From: Schistocerca nitens
Lineage: Eukaryota; Arthropoda; Insecta; Orthoptera; Acrididae
Reading direction: 5' to 3'
Assembly (NCBI RefSeq): GCF_023898315.1
Contig: NC_064622.1
Coordinates: 75,712,387-75,776,386 of the forward strand
DNA: 64,000 nucleotides
Part shown: in pieces, positions 42,263 to 54,359 of the stretch
How the letters are laid out: each line of letters opens with the position of its first letter
How positions within the stretch are numbered: position 1 is the first letter of the stretch
Position numbers and translations under genes: made by a program
The notes under the pieces: generated by a model
What the model was told of the DNA's origin: nothing
Seen by the model: only the letters and a program-made list of their open reading frames with translations
Databases searched by the model: none

Positions 42263-42975
42263 CGAGGGTTGTAACTTAAATAGTGGCAACTATTTATTCA
42301 TAACCGATACAAAAGAGTTACGTGTTTGCACCTGTTACTGTCCTTCAAAGTAGTCACCAGCGTTGTGTAGAACCCGTTGCCAGCGATGTGGAGGCGTAGT
42401 ATATCGTTAGCAGATCCTGCTCTGTTGATGGTGGGAATGGAGCGGTCTACTGCCTGTCGAATCTCTAGAACAGTTCTGAAGCGAATACCAGGGAGTGGTT
42501 CCTTCATCTTAGGAATCAAGTCAAAGTCACAAGGACTTAAGTCCGGGGAGTATGATGGATGGTACAGTACTTCTCACTCCCATCGAACGAACAGAGCAGC
42601 CACAGCCTTCAAAATGTCGTGCAAAATGATAGGTGGGTTGCGCAGAAAGTGTCGCCACTTCTATCGCAAAGTTGGTAGCAAGTGATGATCCAAAAATGAA
42701 CAGTAATACTGTGCACTGACGCTCTGCCATGGAGGAACATAGTGCGTTAGGATAACACCGTCACTGTCGTACACGAGAATCACCATTACTTTGTACCGCT
42801 CCATTCGCACCATCAACAGAACAGGCTAACGGTATACTACGCTTTCTACATCGCTAGCAACGGGTTCTACACTACGCTGGTGACTACTTTGAAGGACAGT
42901 AACAGGTACAAACATGTAACTCTTTTGTATCGGTTGTGAATAAATAGTTGCCACCATTTAAGTTCCAACCCTCTT
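42263..42975 (-). pseudogene. Mariner-like 3' end duplicated in inverted orientation
   Basis: The minus strand from about 42780 to 42298 reads, through a stop and a shift, VLVYDSDGVILTHYVPPWQS, QYYCSFLDHHLLPTL, YSPDLSPCDFDLIPKMKEPL and TLKDSNRCKHVTLLYRL, the C-terminal catalytic part of a mariner-type transposase. The plus strand from about 42803 repeats the same C-terminal end (RSIRTINRTG, then LVTTLKDSNRYKHVTLLYRL). This gives inverted arms 42263-42394 and 42848-42974, about 90% alike. The N-terminal half is absent. Confidence 0.8.
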
Positions 42976-43744
42976 ATATGGTGCAATATTTACTGCTCTG
43001 TGTCGATAATACCTTCGCGAGATATTTGAAAGCTGGATATTTTAAAGGTGGTTGCAGATTAAATAGTTGAATCCTACAGAGCATTTCCATTAGCCAAGTA
43101 GCACTTCTGAAATGTGAAACCACAGAAAAATAAATAGATACTTTGTATATAGACTGATGTAGAGACGCGAAAAATATGCATAAATACACAGAAATTATTA
43201 GCGCAAACTGTTAAGGTGAACTGTAACAGACGTGAGTAGGAAAGAGAGTCGGGGAATAATAAAGAAAAAGAGACTTTAAAGTAAACCACGTGAGCTAATA
43301 TTTGTTTTTAGTTCACAAATTTCAGTGAGAATATTTAGTCGACTCCAACAGTATAATGTGACAGTTGTGTGTCTCACTGCTCTCAGATTTTTACCCTTTC
43401 TGATGGGAGATGTTGAAAGCTTGAAAATGTTTAAATCTACCGTGGGAGAAACACCGAGAGTATTTTATTCAGTTAACAAAGCTGACACGGTACGATATTT
43501 TCTTTCGTTACGTAAATTTATTCCACGTCTGGGATAAGAGTGATGCACAGGCGACGCGAATGTCAACGCTGTGAAGAGAGGTTATCGCCGGTTCCGCACT
43601 CGTTGCATCAGTGCCAACCCAATCCGATCAGTGGAAAAGAAAAGTAGTCGAATCCCTACGTTACCACATTCCCAAAAATGTGAATACTCGCATGTATTAA
43701 TGTGACGTATACACCTTCTGCGTTAATGCTACTGACTAAGTCGA
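42976..43744. other. No recognised gene
   Basis: AT-rich, nothing recognised. Confidence 0.5.
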
Positions 43745-45300
43745 CGCTAGCAATATTCTATATCTACACATATATAGATGCTCTGCAAGGGACCGTATGC
43801 GGAGGGTACCCTTACACAACTGGCCATTTGCTTTCTTGTTTCACTCGAAAATAGAGCGAGGGAAAAGCGACTGCCTGTATGCATCCGTATGAGTCCTAAT
43901 TCCTCGAATATTATCTTCGTGGTCCTTACGCGCAATGTGTGTTGCAGGCAGTAGAATTGATCAGCGGTCAACTTCAGATGCTGATTTTCCAAATTTTCTC
44001 AATAGTTTGTCTCGAAAAGAACGTCGCCTTCCCTCCAGGGATTCGCATTTCAGTTCCCGTTGCAACTCCGCCAGGCATACGTGATGTTCGAACATACCGG
44101 TAACAAATCTAGCAACCCCAACTCTGAGTTGCTTCAAAGTCTTCCTTCAAACCGACCTGGAACGGATTCCAAACACTCGAGCAGTACTCAAGAATAGGTA
44201 GCACCAGCGTCCTATATGCGGTCTCCTTTACATGTGAACCACTCTTTCCTAAAATTCTCCCAATAAACCGAAGTAGACCATTCCTTTCCACAGTTCCCAC
44301 ATGGTCGTTCTATTTCATATCGCTTTGCAACGTTACGCCCAGATATTTAAGCAACTTAGCTGTCAGCCGGGACACTAGCAATACTGTGTCCGAACATTAC
44401 AGGTTTCATCTTGCTACTCATCCGCGTTTACTTAGATTTTTTCACGTTTAGGGCTAGCTGCCATTCATCACACCAACTGAAAATTTGTCTAAGTCGTATC
44501 TTTGTACAGTCACTCAACTTCGACATCTTACCGTACACCACGGCATCATCAGCAACAGCCGCAGAATGCCGCCCACACCGTCCGCCAGATCATTTCTGTA
44601 TATGGAGAACACTTCCCTGGGGCACTCCTGACAATACACGTATCTCTGATGAACACTTCCCGTCGAGGACAACATACTGGGTTCTAATACTTAAGAAGTC
44701 TTCGAGCCTCTCAAATATCTGTGAATTTATTCCTTATGCTCGGAAATTCGTTAACAGCCTGCAATGGGCACCGTGTCAAAACCTTTCCGGAAATCTAGGA
44801 ATATGGAATCTGCCTGTTGCCCCTCATAGTTAGCAGTATACCATGTATAAAAGGGCAAACTAAGTTTCGTACGAGCAATGCCTTCTAAGAACATGCTGAT
44901 TCGTGGACGTAAGTTCCTCAGTCTCAAAAAAGTTTATTTTATTCGAACTGAGAATATGTTCGATGATTCTGCAGCAAACTGAAGTAAGGGATATCGGTCT
45001 GTAATTTTGCGAGTGCGTTATTTTACGTGACTTATGTACTGGAGTCACCTGCGCTATTTTCCAGTCGCTTGTGACTTCGTGCTGGGCGAGAGATTCACGA
45101 TAAATGCAGGGCCAGTGCCATAGAATCGAATATTGATTCCACCCGGACCTGGTGATTTATTTGCTGTCAGATCTTCCAGTTTTTTTTTCTCTACGCCAGG
45201 GATGTTTGTCGCTATGTCGTGCATACGGGAATCTGTCCCATGGTCAAATGACTGTATGTTTGTGCGATTCTCCGTGTGGACTACTCCTTGAAGGTGAAAC
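43745..45300 (-). pseudogene. CR1-like LINE ORF2 remnant, about 1.5 kb
   Basis: Minus-strand pieces in order: THSQNYRPISLTSVCCRIIE (45048 onward, RT motif block; the intact CR1 has NNYRPISLTSICCRIMEHVL), the QHVLRRHCSYET region, then NGLLRFIGRILGKSGSHVKE and LVLPILEYCSSVWNPFQVGL (44300-44109), with a degraded C-terminal end to about 43750. The catalytic centre lies in damaged frames. Part of the right end (45180-45300) shows the connector region. Confidence 0.8.
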
Positions 45301-45848
45301 TTAAAACTTTGGCTTTCGTTTAGTTATCTTCAACTTCCACGTCAGGCTGGTCAACAGGGGATTGAAAGGAAGCTTTCTGTGTAACTTTGTGCCTCACTGG
45401 GATACACTCTTAAGTACGACGGGTTGCTTCAGTTGCTCTGTTAGGCGCTTGCCGTTGTCAGCAACCATGCAGCCATAATGGCGAGTAAACTTCGCCGAAT
45501 TTTTGTCTCAATATTATTAAGTGAAATCTGTGTCCTTATTTGTAAATCAGTAATTTGACTGATACTTCAACGACTGATGACGGAACTGTTATAAGGTAAA
45601 CACCCCAGATCTCACAATATAGCAATGACGAATGCGAGCTACAGTTTTAGGCTGATGCCTCTGCTCTGCAAAGAGAAACACACTTTACTACTCCCCTTAG
45701 TAGACGGAATTGCTAACTTTGCACAACGGTAGCGAGGAGCAAGGAGGACATTAAAATCGGTAACAGACTGTTGAAACAAAACAAAAAGAAACTCTAAAAA
45801 TTATTAGTTTTTTTCATAATGCGGGGCCACAGTCGTAATATATTTCTT
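45301..45848. other. No recognised gene
   Basis: Nothing recognised. Confidence 0.45.
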
Positions 45849-46077
45849 TTAAGTCAGTACCGCCATTAGACTGTTGTTTATTTACAGTGTTACATTTACA
45901 CTTACAAAATCATGATTTCGGCTTCAAAGTGCCATTATCAAGTGTTTTAAGTGTTATAAATTGCCTAAGATGGCATACTGTCGTATTAAAATGGCACTTT
46001 GAAGCCGAAATCATCATTGTGTAAGTGTAGATGTAACACTGTAAATAAACAACAGTCTAATTCCAGTACTGACTTTA
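45849..46077. mobile_element. Foldback MITE with arms of about 85 bp
   Basis: The core arms 45869-45935 and 45990-46057 (gactgttgtttatttacagt and inverse) are nearly perfect and flanked by TA. Inverted similarity continues outward through taagtcagtac and gtactgacttta, so the outer edge is uncertain. The spacer is about 55 bp, with no ORF. Confidence 0.85.
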
Positions 46078-46679
46078 GAGACTACAGATTATGGTTCGTT
46101 AGACACAGTGCCTTTCGAAGATATAGCCACAGTTTTAGTTGATCATCGTGAACTTAAGTTCGTCGGTGTAAGGGCTGAAAACACAACATTTTTGAGTGTT
46201 CCGCAGTTACGTCTTATTTGTACCACACACTGTTTTCGTGAGCTCAGTATCCAACCTTTAGTTACAGTGACTCCAAAAAGTATTAGTACGACCATTTATC
46301 ATAGATATAGAACATAGGAAGCACAGTCAGAAAAATATAGCTAAGAAACGAACGACAACAACTTCCTTACGTCGGTTAAACAAAGCGCTATTTGGGTTCA
46401 TATGTTGCTGAATTTGTGAATAGATCCAAGTTATTTTAAATCAAGCCTCGGTTGATGTCAGACAAGTACTCTTCTAGTGAACAAGATCTCAGGTATGCTG
46501 CAGCACTAACACATACTCCTCTTCCTTTCCTTATGCAGTTGTATTTCATCAACTGTTCATCAGAAAAAAACGTGCCAAAAGTAATGACGAAGTGGTCGTT
46601 CGGCAGTGTTATCCGCGATGGAAAAACATCAGCTACCTAGAGAGGTTAAGAAAAATTCAAAAGTAAACGACCCAAAACT

Positions 46680-47364
46680 TACTACTGCAGTTCAGATGCA
46701 TACAGGAAACTCCGTTTCAGCCACAGTCGATAGGAAATGTATAAAGCGGGGTATGGATTTCAACAGCCCGTAGAAGACTCTTCATCAGTGTAATGAGCAG
46801 AAGGCAGGGAGCTGATTTCTGGAAAAAAGTTGGTTTTACTGAGGAGAGTCGATTTGAGTAGTATAAGGCAAATGGGACAGTAACAATGTGAAGAAAAAAG
46901 AACTGTGAACTTGAAGAGAGAAATATACCAGCTCCAGTTACACATGACGGAGGTTCCCCAATTGTCTGAAGCTGCATGAGTGCAAATGGTGTGAAGAATT
47001 TGTGTTTTATTGACGGAATTATAGACAACACCGTAAAAACACATCGGTCCACAAGTGTGAGTAATATGGGTCTCCCTGGAGGGCTATATTTTCGCATAAG
47101 ATAATGATCCAAAACATTCATCTCCTGATGCAAGTCTTTAGCTACTGTTTAAACACTCCCGAGTGGATACTCACACCACCTCAAGCCCCAAACCTTAATT
47201 CAGCAGAGAATTTGTGGACTGTACTCGACAAAAATATCAGGAATCAACAGGTATCCACCAGAAATAATCTAAAGAACGCTCTACCAGAAGAATGGCGTAT
47301 TATTAAATCCATTCCAAGGAGAATGCAAGACATCAACAGGAAAGGTGGATCAACAAATAAGTAG
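46680..47364 (+). pseudogene. Tc1-like transposase remnant (C-terminal two thirds)
   Basis: Plus-strand frames read FTEESRFE (first catalytic motif, usually FTDES), SCMSANGVKNLCFIDGII, NDPKHSS (second motif) and, at 47104-47364, APNLNSAENLWTVLDKNIRN with the final Glu, ending RRMQDINRKGG. Many stops and shifts. No terminal repeats found. Confidence 0.72.
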
Positions 47365-48619
47365 TAGCCGTAATACTCAAAGTTCAAAGAGACATTTTCA
47401 GTACTGCAGATGAATATGTGCATTGCATCCTAAACTGCATATATATTTGAATTTTTACTATATTCATATAAATGGAAATCTGTGTTTCTTTATTTGAGTC
47501 TCCTTTCCAGTGCTTAATAAACAAGGCCATGTCCTTGCTGTACTTCATTCTGATAATTTTCCACTATCTACACACCACTAAACATAAACTCACGTGTTAT
47601 ACGAATACTTTCTTGAGTATGTGTACATTGTAAGCGTAAAGTTACGGTTATCGCCGAGTGAACTGAGTAAAAATGAAACAAAACCGCACAACACTCGTTG
47701 TCGCTATGTGTTGCGCTCAAGGTCGCTATACTGACGAAGTTCGAGACTGTCACATGAAGACTGAGCTACGTGTCTGAAATACTTCGTAATTAGTAAATAT
47801 AAATCTTAATGACTGTCAAGGGTTTTATAGCTTTGACAGTCTGACACACCGAGACAGACACTAGTTTCATAAAAGAGTAGCTTGTCGCTTGTGTTACACA
47901 GTTGTTGGTCTCTAAATTGTCCTTGTATCCCTTCTCATTACATCATGGAGTGACAGTACTTTCTGTCGGCGGCGTCATTAATACTTCAAAAGTGGATTAA
48001 GTCATCTCGAGTCTACGCGCTACCTATATTACATGTACGTTGTTTTATTTCGCGGTCATCACTCTTCCCAGTGACTTCTAAATGGCGACTAATTAATGAC
48101 GTTCACACATTTCATGTAGTTTATAATGGCCGTGGGATAGACAGATTAGTTTTTAACGTCCCGTCTGCATTCAGGTTCTTCTTTTTTTCCTGGAAATAAT
48201 ATAAACAGTTGGAGCTCTGTTCCATTATGACAGAGGCTGTTGTTAACTAGAGGTAAATACAACAATTTTTAAATGTGAAATTCTTATTCCTCGTGGAATT
48301 GATCATCATTCTTGTTAACATGACGCTGGACTTATCGCAAGACACAAGTAAACAATAGTTCAAATGCAGTAACTATTGCACACTAAATGTGGTTGTGAAT
48401 TGTGGTCTACGTACTTTACAGTGTTTTTTAAATTTCCATCACAACTTTTCTTTTCAGAATAGTCATGCGTTTTGTCAAGTATTCGACACTGATATTTGAA
48501 CTGTGTCGTGTATAAGTTTTTTTTTATTCTTCTGATACCAACGCCTCATTTATATCAATTTTACACGCTACGACTTACTTTCATTTCAGGTGGTTGATTC
48601 TAAAGATGAGCACGTACAA
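47365..48619. other. No recognised gene
   Basis: AT-rich, nothing recognised. Confidence 0.5.
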
Positions 48620-49292
48620 TGTTTCAGAGGAATTGCCTATTGACTTCTGTCTCGGGTTCTTCGGCCGACGTTCATCTAATGATTTTTCTGACGTTTCGCC
48701 AGCACGAGTGGCTGGCATTGTCAAAGCTTCACCCTCCATTGCCGGTGGTGAACTGGAGCCGAGCTCGCGGGCGCAGAAAGCGACATTGCAGGTTGGGGCA
48801 GGTGGAGAAATCGGCCGTGGCAGAACACGCACTGAATGAGACCGACCACGTAATAAAATTCGCCGACACGGAAGTTCTGGCTGTAGAGAACCACTATCAC
48901 ACGCGCTTGTTCAGAGAAGCTGTAGAAATACAAAAACACGCGAACAGTTTGAACAAGAAAGAGGAAAGCCTTAAGGTCAACGGATCCTGGCTTCCCGTAC
49001 TGCAGCGAACGACCGTCGCAGGTAGCAAGAGGAGAACCGCACCGGAAATGACCGCGGAGAAGCCCTCGGACGTTGGCGCGCCAGGTACATATAGTCTGCG
49101 CCCGCGAGCTCGGCTCCAGTTCACCACCGGCAATGGAGGGTGAAGCTTTGACAATGCCAGCCACTCGTGCTGGCGAAACGTCAGAAAAATCATTAGATGA
49201 ACGTCGGCCGAAGAACCCGAGACAGAAGTCAATAGGCAGTTTGTCAACAAGTGGCCACGAAAGCCTCAACAATTTTGTGTTTCAGAGGAATT
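48620..49292 (+). mobile_element. Short Penelope-like insertion with inverted terminal repeats
   Basis: A perfect 15-bp duplication TGTTTCAGAGGAATT at 48620-48634 and 49278-49292 bounds a 643-bp insertion. It starts with a segment of about 143 bp (48635-48777) that recurs inverted and almost unchanged at 49098-49241. Between them lies the C-terminal part of a GIY-YIG-type ORF. This layout (terminal repeat, 3' end of ORF, terminal repeat, one copy inverted) fits the known structures of Penelope-like retroelements. About 35 bp after the right repeat is unrelated filler. Confidence 0.72.
48777..49143 (+). pseudogene. Penelope-like GIY-YIG region C-terminal fragment
   Basis: The frame reads QVEKSAVAEHALNETDHVIK, then FADTEVLAVENHYHTRLFRE, AVEIQKHANSLNKKEESL and GSWLPVL. 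The pattern SAVAEH...H.I.F..T.vL......R..REavEI.KH.N..N...............W.P.L is what I know from the C-terminal part of Penelope-like GIY-YIG endonuclease domains. The reverse transcriptase and the GIY-YIG motif itself are missing. The frame runs on into the right terminal repeat. Confidence 0.72.
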
Positions 49293-49665
49293 ATACATGA
49301 ATTTGCTCAGGCGTGATGAAAACTAGAGACGGGTGTCTCACAGTGATAGTATACTATTAAAAATTCTGACGATGTTCTCGGTTCTACAGCCACAAAACCC
49401 TAATAGTATTTTCCGTATGTGATAGGATGAATCTCTAAGGCATTAATGTGCTGAGGGAAATGTTCACTGCTATCTTCGTGTCACAAAATTTGCACCCTGC
49501 TCAATTTGCGTCATGGCTTTCCATGTAAGTCTTCCTTTCTTCAACATAACTTACATCATGTATTTGACTTTTATGTGGCTACGAAGTGTTACAAAAGTAC
49601 TTTTAGTGTCAGTCTGAATATTAGTCTGTTCCAAGAACCACTTACAGACGTTCATCGCTGTGAAT
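49293..49665. other. No recognised gene
   Basis: Nothing recognised. Confidence 0.5.
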
Positions 49666-49883
49666 GGTTCGTACATAATGGCTCTGAGCACTATGGGACT
49701 CAACTGCTGTGGTCATAAGTCCCCTAGAACTTAGAACTACTTAAACCTAACTAACCTAAGGACAGCACACAACACCCAGCCGTCACGAGGCAGAGAAAAT
49801 CCCTGACCCCGCCGGGAATCGAACCCGGGAACCCGGGCGTGGGAAGCGAGAACGCTACCGCACGACCACGAGGTTCGTACATA
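49666..49883 (-). mobile_element. Chimeric SINE: family 2 head joined to family 1 body
   Basis: A perfect 12-bp duplication GGTTCGTACATA (49666-49677 and 49872-49883) shows that 49678-49871 inserted as one unit. Read on the minus strand, the 5' half is a family 2 head (cgtggtcgtgcggtagcg, B box gggttcgattccc, gcctcgtgacggctgggtgt) and the 3' half is the family 1 body (ttaggttagttaggtttaag to agtgctcagagccat). The join falls at a CACAC present in both families. Confidence 0.88.
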
Positions 49884-50399
49884 GTTTGCAGTTTCCCAAT
49901 AATATCAGTATTCATTGTTATGGATTATCTTCCTTCCCAGACTTTTGCCTTACACAATGCCTTTGGAATTGTGTCTTCATCGTTTTGAAATAAATCAAAA
50001 AAAGTTATTATCCCTTTTTAACGTAATATTTTCTTATGTTTTCACATTTCTGAAACAATTTAAGGTGTGTAAGTACTTCTCGGCTTCTAAAAAAGTTAAT
50101 TAACTCTTCACAACAATTACTGTCTTGAATGTCTACTTTGTACTTCATCCATTACATTTCTTCAGTTCTGTTTGTTGTGATTTTAAGTGATGGACGTACG
50201 TTACCCCTTGAAAAGCTCATTGGTTAACATAAGAGTTACCACGCTTGTAGAGTAAGATGACTCCACGTAAGCTATCGGCTTTTCAGGTTCCCGTTACACT
50301 TCGTGAATGGGGCTACCTCATTTGTTGATAAGCAGATTGTGCAACTTGTCTGTAAGAAATTGTGTACACATCCCGTCATATAATATGCCGTAAGAAAAA
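49884..50399. other. No recognised gene
   Basis: AT-rich, nothing recognised. Confidence 0.5.
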
Positions 50400-51050
50400 T
50401 GATCGTATCAACAAGTCTCACACTTTGTCAATGACAATCGGATTCGTACGCTACACGAATCGCTACTGTCAGCCAATGCAGGTCCATCTCGACCGCTTTT
50501 CGATGGAAAGCTGCGAAGAGAATTGCGTAAATAAACATTTGGAGTTGGCTGCCACGCCTAATGCTGCGTCGCAGAAAGCTGCACCTCTTCAAAGGCAGAA
50601 ACAACACAGAAACTGGACAGAAGCGCAGTATGGGCGTCTAGTGTGGTCGGACAAGTCGCGAATTTCTCTCTCCTCAAATAATACAGATTGTCGAATACAT
50701 GGCCCGATGAAGTGCTTTACCGGTAGAACGTGCAATATGTAATGCAGCCCAGAGGTGGCTTTGTGGTGTTTTTGGAATATTTTTCATGCCGTGATTGAAA
50801 TCACACGTTCAAGTTACCGTAAACATGAACCAGTATGTTTATTTCAACATTCTCGGTAACAGAGTCTTACGTTTTCTCCTTGTTCTTCATACTGATTATG
50901 CTGTGAACGCTCCCAGCTTCCAAGACAACAACGGTCATAATCACAGGGCTGCATGCGGCAACACTAACAGCTGTATTCCTGCCATTGGGATGTAATCATT
51001 AATGGTTAGCTTCATCTGGTCATGACACACCTGAAGAAGCTTGCATACTC
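50400..51050 (+). pseudogene. Tc1-like transposase remnant
   Basis: Plus-strand pieces include RNWTEAQYGRLVWSDKSRIS (first catalytic Asp in WSDKSR), RVLRFLLVLHTDYAVN and FQDNNGHNHRAA (second Asp). The upstream part shows RIRRLHESLLSANAGPSRP. The C-terminal Glu motif and terminal repeats were not found. Confidence 0.65.
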
Positions 51051-51494
51051 TTTCTAGCCAAACTGCGACCATTAGCCACGGTAGAGACATTATTACATCG
51101 TATTGGTGTGAGGTTTCCTGCGGGTTGCTAATTTTTCGTGTGGTGTGATTACATTGTTATTTTTTTCTTCCTCGAAAATAAGATCGAAATTTTAGCTTGT
51201 GGTGTTAGAATCAGAAATATAACTATTTTATGTAGCCTGATATTATTTACAGGGATGTGAGTGCAGCAGATGAAGAAAATGAGCTCTTAGGCATTAAGGA
51301 GATGCTGACCATATCTAAAAGAGGGATACCCACTTTTGAACGCAGAAGTGAAACTTCCACAACATTATCACATAGAGCTGTGGGGGCAGTCAGCACAGTT
51401 ATTCATCATTGAAAGTATAACGTTAAAATTGCTCGAGATATCTTTGTGCAGGAGAAGTTGGAATAAGTGCTCTGCCTGTTATTGTTTTGAGTCT
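51051..51494. other. No recognised gene
   Basis: Nothing recognised. Confidence 0.5.
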
Positions 51495-51719
51495 GGAAGT
51501 TTTGAAAAAAAATGGTTCAAATGGCTCTGAGCACTATGGGACTCAACTGCTGAGGTCATTAGTCCCCTAGAACTTAGAACTAGTTAAACCTAACTAACCT
51601 AAGGACATCACAAACATCCATGCCCGAGGCAGGATTCGAACCTGCGACCGTAGCGGTCTTGCGGTTCCAGACTGCAGCGCCTTTAACCGCACGGCCACTT
51701 CGGCCGGCGGAAGTTTTGA
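51495..51719 (-). mobile_element. SINE, family 1
   Basis: Minus-strand full-length copy (51506-51708) with a perfect 11-bp duplication GGAAGTTTTGA at 51495-51505 and 51709-51719. It shares diagnostic bases (actcaactgctgaggtcatt, catcacaaacatcc) with the copy at 15526-15715, so the two belong to one subfamily. Confidence 0.93.
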
Positions 51720-52556
51720 TTCGTTGCACAAGTATTGATTGGAAGTATTTAAAACATCAACAGGTAGAACTGAATTAAAATTTTGTTGCTATGAAATTAA
51801 GGTAATGACAGATTTTTACTCTCAATGCTTCTGGTTCATAACACACAGTTAATTAGAAATCAGAAAATGAAAATTTCCAACGGTAAGTTACTTCATGTTA
51901 TGTAATTGCGTTCAGTCCAGCCAATAATGTTGCGCACGAGAAAAGCCATTTGTGGTGTGCGGTTATGTACAGTATACGCTTCGCACCAATGGACTGTTTA
52001 TCATACTTCGGTTTCTTAAAGCATGCTTAGCGGTTCTCTCTTACTCCCTAAAGAAATACGTCATTATCAACATCTGCCATGATAACAAAGCTATAACCCC
52101 AGTGTTAATACAGGAATACGTACGAGTTGATCCAAACATCTTAGGATCTCGAAATATGTTTGTTCGAAGTGTTGTTTGGGACTTGGTGGATATGTATTAC
52201 ACTGCAAATCTAAAAGATAATCGTTAGATTCCCAGAGTACATGGGATATTATCTGCCAAATAACGTAGTTTCTACACCTGGAAATGCATTCTGTAGGTAA
52301 AGTTAGCTTATTTGTATCAGGTCTGCATCTGCATATAACCGTAAGCCCCTACAGTCATCGATGCTTTATAACCATGAGTAAGATGGCGTACCAAATGAAG
52401 CCAAGGGTGTTCTACCTACTACTTGAACGACCCAAACAAACTATTATGATGTTGAAACTAACCGAATCTATGTAAACTTTCCAGAAAGGAGGTAAGAGAA
52501 CACTGAACTGTGAAAGAATCCTTTTGCCTATGAGCCTACATTCAAAAATTGACGAC
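51720..52556. other. No recognised gene
   Basis: A frame at 51952-52227 has no motif that I recognise. Confidence 0.45.
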
Positions 52557-52782
52557 TTAAAGACGTAGCGCCGGCCGTGGTGGCCGAGCGGTTCTAGGCG
52601 CTACAGTCTGGAACCGCGCGACCGCTACGGTCGCAGGTTCGAATCCTGCCTCGGGCATGGATGTGTGTCTTGTCCTTAGGTTACTTAGGTTTAAGTAGTT
52701 CTAAGTTCTAGGGGACTGATGACCTGAGATGTTAAGTCCCATAGTGCTCAGAGCCATTTGAACCATTTTTTAAAGACGTAGC
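52557..52782 (+). mobile_element. SINE, family 1
   Basis: Plus-strand full-length copy (52570-52769) with a perfect 13-bp duplication TTAAAGACGTAGC at 52557-52569 and 52770-52782. A box ggccgagcggttctaggcg and B box ggttcgaatcc are both intact, making this the best-preserved family 1 copy here. Confidence 0.95.
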
Positions 52783-54359
52783 AGTAGTTCTGAACAATCC
52801 GTAAGTAAAACTAGCCAGTTATTGAGTACGTGTAAGTGCGGGCTTCCACAGGCAGAGTCAGTCTGAATGAAAATCACATCGGTCGCTTTTCATTGTGATG
52901 CAAAACACAGTACTGTTTAAGGTACCTAGTGTACTTACGGGAAATGAAAATGACGAACGCATGGGAATTCAGTGATATAGTCTTGAGGATACAGTGACAA
53001 TTTTTTCCCATTTATTACATTATTATTAGGTGCATTAAGTGGATTATTGTGTTACTAAACATCGCTACTGCTACACAAATATGGTTCCTACGCTACTTGA
53101 CATACTTGTTACGTATGGTTCGTTAATATGCCACTCAACCTGAAGAGGAGGTGGACAGACTCTACTCTGCTTTCTAGGAAACTAGAGAACACTTGTTCTT
53201 TAATCAGGATCCTAAGTACTTCACATTAAACTGAAACTACTACTACTTAAACAGTGCGTATTTACAACAATTAAGGGCCCATTCCATGCTGTACCATTTG
53301 TAAACAACGTAATTCGGTATTCTGTGGCAATATGAAAGCTGTTTCCTAAAATTAATTCGCAGTATGCCTGGAACGGAAAAATTATGGGCGGGGTATACAG
53401 CCATTTAGAAAATTTCATAAAAGGACACAGAAGTTTAATTTGTAAGTGATTCAAGTAGTGACATTTTTCTAAGGAACAAAATAGATAAGCATGGGAAGAA
53501 ACAGAAAGGTGAATAAATGGGTAAAGCAAAAGAGGGTAGGAGATGCTACGGACGCTACGAAATTGATACGAAATATAACTGCATCTGCATATGTGAATTC
53601 AGAATGTGAAGCTTGAAGATGACTCTTATCAAATAGCGATTGAAAACTGGTTGATTATAATGGCGTTAAAACAGTAGAACCCGGGCCCAACAAGGGAGGT
53701 CAAAGCACAAGCTTTTTACGCGGTGCACTAAATGAGTTTAGCTTCAAATTTTTATCACCTATCGTCAGCCAGTAAGGGAAGGAGATGTAACGTAATGTTC
53801 CTGATCATCACACTGAATGCTGATGTCCTGGATTAAATGACGTGGAACGAGATCTTGAGATCTTGTGAAGCAGTTCATGGATGTACTGCCACCCGGTAAG
53901 GCCAAACACATTTCCAAATGTTTAGACTGAATATAAGCAAGCGAGAAATTTCTTCTTGCAGTGATATCCTCTTCTTTCTAGTTTAGATTCCCGTCCAACA
54001 TCAGGCTGAAAGCTTGCGCTGTTTTTGAACAGGATACCTGGATACCATCAAGGCGTATTGGAGGAACTGATTCATGAAACGTCTGCGTATATTTTTTGGT
54101 TGACATGAAGCTGATCTGCGACTTCTTAGGGTGCCGCCTAAGACCCTGGCTTTCTGCCCGTCATCAGTTGGAACTGTCGTCATACACACGTGTCAAGACA
54201 GCTAAATATTCTTAGTGCTACCACATAGGACTGTACATCGTTAACATATAAGCAGCAGTTACTTAGAAATGAAAAGATATTGTGTACAGACCAATAAAAT
54301 ATTCATTGGAATTGAACCTGAAGGAACGATACCAGCCAATATTAGCGCGTGAAGATGAC
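52783..54359. other. No recognised gene over 1.5 kb
   Basis: Short frames at 53221-53529 (minus) and 54001-54189 (minus) have no recognisable motifs. Confidence 0.45.

Noticed and set aside
48721..49272. 183-codon minus-strand ORF in the Penelope-like insertion
   Set aside because: It runs through both inverted repeats and opposite the GIY-YIG-type fragment; the plus-strand frame shows the recognisable protein pattern.
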